Shown piece after piece: positions 15,817 to 18,858 of a DNA stretch of 18,858 bases. The position numbers and the translations under genes are program-made. Each line of letters starts with the position of its first letter. Position 1 is the stretch's first letter. The notes below the pieces were generated by a model. That model saw nothing but the letters and a program-made list of their open reading frames with translations, ran no database searches and was not told the origin of the DNA. The stretch is from an uncultured Eubacteriales bacterium (GTDB taxonomy: Bacteria > Bacillota > Clostridia > Oscillospirales > CAG-272), in the NCBI GenBank assembly GCA_934385225.1, contig CAKRPQ010000035.1, positions 1 to 18,858 of the forward strand, written 5' to 3'.

Positions 15817-15933
15817 CTATACACAAAAAAACATAGCGCGTCGCCATTCCGGCAGACACTGACTATGCCTGAGCAAATATACATAATCAGCCGAAGGTGG
15901 TTTACAATCGCCGCCCGTACTGTCTCCGTCCAT
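15817..15933 (-). CDS. Small protein of 38 residues, unknown function
   Basis: This short frame has all the signals of a real gene. AAAGGAGGT lies 6 nt before the ATG at 15933, and a perfect consensus promoter lies just upstream, giving a leader of only about 20 nt. The product starts MDGDSTGGDCKPPSADYVYL and ends in a cluster of aromatic, basic and cysteine residues (CLPEW, then MFFCV). It has three cysteines (10, 26, 37), no signal peptide and no clear membrane helix. It precedes the CNNM/CorC gene by 48 nt, so it may be cotranscribed and act as a small partner or as a leader peptide controlling it. I do not recognise a family. Confidence 0.5.
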   Translation of the reverse strand: MDGDSTGGDCKPPSADYVYLLRHSQCLPEWRRAMFFCV

Positions 15934-15958
15934 TACATTACCTCCTTTGTTTTTTATA

Positions 15959-15987
15959 ATTATACACTAAAATTCTGTTCTTGTCAA
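15959..15987 (-). promoter_or_regulatory. Consensus sigma-A promoter of the small gene and CNNM/CorC gene
   Basis: On the minus strand TTGACA (15982-15987) and TATAAT (15959-15964) match consensus at all 12 positions and are 17 nt apart, so a strong constitutive promoter is expected. Confidence 0.85.
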
Positions 15988-15993
15988 TAGAAT

Positions 15994-16031
15994 AAAATGC
16001 GATCCGCCGAACATTCATTCGGCAGATCACA
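15994..16031 (-). terminator. Terminator of the polyamine transporter operon
   Basis: A stem with two mismatches (15998-16011 with 16018-16031; GCCGAA and GATC blocks paired) and a 6-nt loop is followed on the minus strand by TTTTATT. It starts 5 nt after the potD stop and ends 6 nt before the next -35 box. Confidence 0.75.
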
Positions 16032-16036
16032 TTTTT

Positions 16037-17272
16037 TTAATAATATTTTCGTCTTTTTGCCTTTACCGCAAGAGCGGATATTCCCCATACGAGAAGCAAC
16101 GCAATTATCGCGCCGCAGGTAACATATATACCTGCGCCGAGACTGCTGTCGATTTTAAGCTCTTCCCAGAGGTCGTTGACCATGGAAAGCGTTTCAGGCG
16201 GAAGGCTTTTATAGCAGTTTTGGTCATATTCAGCCGCAAAATCAAGTCCTTCGGGGTAAAGAATTTCGAGCCAGTCTTCACCCATATATTCGATATAATC
16301 TTCACTGTCGCGAACAAGCGTATTTGGGCAGGCGTAGCAGATGTATTCGGCGTTTGCCGTTGCAATCTCCTTTGAAAGCATAAAGTTGATATACATTTCT
16401 GCGTATTCCTTATTTTTGCTTCCCTTCGGGATACACATAGCGTCAATATAGAGGTTCGTTCCCTCGCTCGGATAGTAGAAACAGAGGTCTTCGTTATTTT
16501 CCGACATTGTAAGGTAATCGCCTGCATAGTACGACGCGACAGCCGCTTCGCCGGACTCCATTTTGTTGAATATCTCGTCCATTACATAACTCTGAACAAG
16601 CTCTTTTTGTTCGGAAAGAGAATCGAGAGCCTTTCTCCATTCGATTTCGTCTGTGGTGTTAACGTCGATGCCGAGGCGGTACATAGCCGTTCCGAACGCA
16701 TCGCGCGAGTTATTGTATTGAAGAATATCTCCCTTATACTTTTCGTTCCAGAGAAGATCCCATGTTCCGACGTCTTCTTCGTCTACGCGGGACGAATTAT
16801 ATATGACGCCGACAATTCCGTATGTGTAAGGAACGGAATACTCGTTCGTAGGGTCGTAATAGAGATCCTTGAAGCTCTCGTCTATATACTTGCGGTTCGG
16901 GACATTGTCAAAATTTATTTTTTCGAGCATTCCCTCGTCAAGCAGGCGCTTTATCATATAGTCGGACGGGATTATCACATCATATCCCGTCGCTCCGCTT
17001 TTCAGCTTTGCGTACATATCCTCGTTGCTGGCATATGTCGTATAGTTGACCTTGATTCCGGTTGCTTCGGTGAATGCCTTGTTTACATCGAGAGTCCCCT
17101 CGGAGCCGTCGGAAATGTATTCGCCCCAGTTATAGACGTTTATTGACGCTGTTATCGGAACGTTTTTCTTTGATTCCGAACCGTTTTCCGTATTTTCGGC
17201 ATCTTTTTTTCCGCAGGAGAAGAGTGAGGCGAGAATTACTAACACAAAAAACGATGATACAAGTCTTTTCAA
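16037..17272 (-). CDS. potD: Polyamine ABC transporter substrate-binding lipoprotein
   Basis: A 411-residue PotD-family protein that captures spermidine or putrescine outside the membrane and hands it to PotB/PotC. A lipoprotein signal ends LFSCG (Cys20). The binding fold covers about 42-375 with family-like stretches: NVYNWGEYI (46-53), YDVIIPSDYMI, VPYTYGIVGVIYN and IDAMCIPKGS. The unusual part is the C-terminus: residues about 379-402 form a membrane helix followed by KAKRRKYY, so the protein would be anchored at both ends. PotD is normally soluble or lipid-anchored only. The start is TTG with GGAGG 7 nt upstream. It follows potC by 14 nt. Exact polyamine preference cannot be told. Confidence 0.9.
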   Translation of the reverse strand: MKRLVSSFFVLVILASLFSCGKKDAENTENGSESKKNVPITASINVYNWGEYISDGSEGTLDVNKAFTEATGIKVNYTTYASNEDMYAKLKSGATGYDVIIPSDYMIKRLLDEGMLEKINFDNVPNRKYIDESFKDLYYDPTNEYSVPYTYGIVGVIYNSSRVDEEDVGTWDLLWNEKYKGDILQYNNSRDAFGTAMYRLGIDVNTTDEIEWRKALDSLSEQKELVQSYVMDEIFNKMESGEAAVASYYAGDYLTMSENNEDLCFYYPSEGTNLYIDAMCIPKGSKNKEYAEMYINFMLSKEIATANAEYICYACPNTLVRDSEDYIEYMGEDWLEILYPEGLDFAAEYDQNCYKSLPPETLSMVNDLWEELKIDSSLGAGIYVTCGAIIALLLVWGISALAVKAKRRKYY

Positions 17273-17286
17273 TTCAGTTCCTCCCC

Positions 17287-18093
17287 TTATTTTTTCATTT
17301 TCATTTTCTTCTCCGCTCTCGTGCCTGAAACGTTTGAAAGAATGAGAAGTACAAGTATTGCTATAAATATAAGAGTCGAAAGCGCGTACATATCAGGTGT
17401 GACGCGTTTTTTCGTCATAGAATAAATGCGTATGGGCAATGTTTCAAAACCGCTTCCGATCGTAAAATAGCTTATAACGAAGTCGTCAAGCGAAAGGGTG
17501 AAAGCCATAATAAGTCCCGTAAGCACCCCGGGCATTATCGCGGGAAGTTCAACCTTAAAAAATGCTTTCAGTGGTGTGCAGCCAAGATCCATTGCCGCCT
17601 CGGGAAGCTGCGGGTCAAGCTGTTTTATCTTCGGAAGTACCGAAAGGATTACATAAGGAAGATTGAACGTGATATGAGCAATAAGAAGCGTTCCGAAATT
17701 CAGGTTGTTATCAAGTTTAAGCAGTTTTCCGACAAAAACAAAGAGAAGCATCATCGAAATACCCGTCACGATATCGGGATTCATCATCGGGATGTTCGTC
17801 GCCGTCATAACAGCACCTTTTACATACTTATTCTTCATTCTGTCGATTCCGACAGCGGCAGCGGTACCTATAACGGTTGCGATAATAGACGATGCAACAG
17901 CGAGAATGAGCGTGTTTTTAAGAGCGGCAAGCGTTGCGCTGTCGCGGAAAAGCTCTTCATACCAATGAAGCGAAAATCCGGCAAAATATCCCGTCGAATT
18001 TATTGAATTGAACGAGAAAAGAACAAGTATCGCAATCGGCGCATACAGGAAAATGAAAATAAGAGCGGTATAAACCTTAGAAAGTGCTTTCAT
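17287..18093 (-). CDS. potC: Polyamine ABC transporter permease
   Basis: A 268-residue inner-membrane permease of normal PotC length with about six helices. The EAA loop that docks the ATPase is at 164-183 (PEAAMDLGCTPLKAFFKVEL). The family-typical start MKALSKVYTALIFIFLYAPI is present. Its ATG overlaps the potB stop by 4 nt (ATGA), and GGAGG lies 9 nt upstream, so translation is coupled. The lysine/methionine-rich C-terminus (EKKMKMKK) is cytoplasmic. Confidence 0.92.
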   Translation of the reverse strand: MKALSKVYTALIFIFLYAPIAILVLFSFNSINSTGYFAGFSLHWYEELFRDSATLAALKNTLILAVASSIIATVIGTAAAVGIDRMKNKYVKGAVMTATNIPMMNPDIVTGISMMLLFVFVGKLLKLDNNLNFGTLLIAHITFNLPYVILSVLPKIKQLDPQLPEAAMDLGCTPLKAFFKVELPAIMPGVLTGLIMAFTLSLDDFVISYFTIGSGFETLPIRIYSMTKKRVTPDMYALSTLIFIAILVLLILSNVSGTRAEKKMKMKK

Positions 18094-18858
18094 ACTACCA
18101 TACCTCCGCCGTCTTCATCTGTGAATTTGTTCATTACAGCCATGCAGATAAGGATAAGAACCATAAGAATGAGCGAAATTGCCGCTCCGAGGTTATAGTT
18201 GTACGCCGTCTGGAACTGTCTTTCTATCGTGTCGCCGATAAGGTCAAAGTTTCCTCCGCCGAGTTTTTGCGAAATATAGAATGTACTGATCGACGGGACA
18301 AACACCATCGTGACACCCGATATAACGCCTGATGCGCTGAGCGGAAAAATCACCTTTGTGAGAACACGGAAGTTGTTACAGCCGAGGTCTGCGGCGGCTT
18401 CTACAAGCCTATGGTCTATCTTGACCATAACAGAGTAAATCGGAAGTATCATATACGGCAGAAAATTATACACCATACCGAGAATAACCGCACCGCTCGT
18501 ATTTATCATATGAACGGGCGAAAGTCCGAGCGTTACGAGAAGCCGGTTAATAAATCCCGTATCTTCGAGTATAGCCATCCATGAATATGTGCGAATAAGG
18601 AAGTTCATCCACATGGGAAGCATAACGAGCATTATCATTATCTTCTGCGAGCTGACCTTGCTTCTTGAAATAGCGTAGGCAAGCGGATAGGCAATTATAA
18701 GACATATCACCGTCGCTATCATTGCAAGGCTTATCGAGCGAAAGAATATGATAAGATAACTCGTATTGCAGGCATAGAGGATATTGTCAAATGTAAATGC
18801 TCCGTCTTTATCGGTAAAAGCATAGTAAACAACGAATATAAGCGGCGCGACTATGAAT
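18090..18858 (-). CDS. potB: Polyamine ABC transporter permease (partial at window end)
   Basis: The frame stays open to the right edge, so the true start lies outside the window. The in-window part begins FIVAPLIFVVYYAFTDKDG, typical of the first PotB helix and loop, so little is missing. The EAA loop (VEAAADLGCNNFRVLTKVIF) is encoded near 18345-18404. It pairs with PotC to form the membrane channel. The ATPase gene potA, not seen here, would be expected upstream, beyond 18858. Confidence 0.9.
   Translation of the reverse strand, partial: FIVAPLIFVVYYAFTDKDGAFTFDNILYACNTSYLIIFFRSISLAMIATVICLIIAYPLAYAISRSKVSSQKIMIMLVMLPMWMNFLIRTYSWMAILEDTGFINRLLVTLGLSPVHMINTSGAVILGMVYNFLPYMILPIYSVMVKIDHRLVEAAADLGCNNFRVLTKVIFPLSASGVISGVTMVFVPSISTFYISQKLGGGNFDLIGDTIERQFQTAYNYNLGAAISLILMVLILICMAVMNKFTDEDGGGMVV

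Overview
The window looks like chromosome from a low-GC, Gram-positive gut or rumen Firmicute, probably a clostridial/Ruminococcaceae-type organism. This is inferred from strong AGGAGG-type ribosome sites with several TTG starts, consensus sigma-A promoters, lipoprotein signal peptides, a dockerin protein, BspA-type leucine-rich-repeat surface proteins and GH26 glycoside hydrolases. No rRNA, tRNA, CRISPR array or transposase was seen.

Layout. 1-1074 (minus): the start of an unknown exported protein, cut by the window edge, lies downstream of a membrane-anchored SGNH/GDSL hydrolase that has its own consensus promoter. 1075-1738: a long non-coding stretch holding a strong terminator. 1739-10933 (minus): a four-gene block, in transcription order a membrane-anchored LRR surface protein, a secreted LRR protein, a 200-nt gap full of hairpins, a GH26 hydrolase without a signal peptide, and a GH26 lipoprotein whose start overlaps the stop of the previous gene. 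11202-12686 (plus): an AraC-family regulator transcribed divergently from the block, with back-to-back promoters between them. 12927-13886 (plus): a lactonase-family beta-propeller. 13940-14299 (minus): a tiny stand-alone dockerin protein. 14413-15933 (minus): a CNNM/CorC-type membrane protein preceded by a 38-codon small gene under a perfect consensus promoter. 16037-18858 (minus): potB (cut by the window edge), potC and potD of a polyamine ABC transporter.

The most unusual point is the regulator. Its N-terminal half, about 260 residues, is made of the same ~220-residue module found twice in the first LRR surface protein and once in the second. The rest is an ordinary cupin-like plus double-HTH AraC protein. 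A repeat module otherwise seen here only in exported proteins is therefore fused to what should be a cytoplasmic transcription factor, next to and divergent from the genes that carry the other copies. A reasonable inference is that the regulator, the two LRR proteins and the two GH26 enzymes form one glycan-adhesion and degradation locus (perhaps mannan) with an unusual way of sensing or feedback. Function is not shown by sequence alone.
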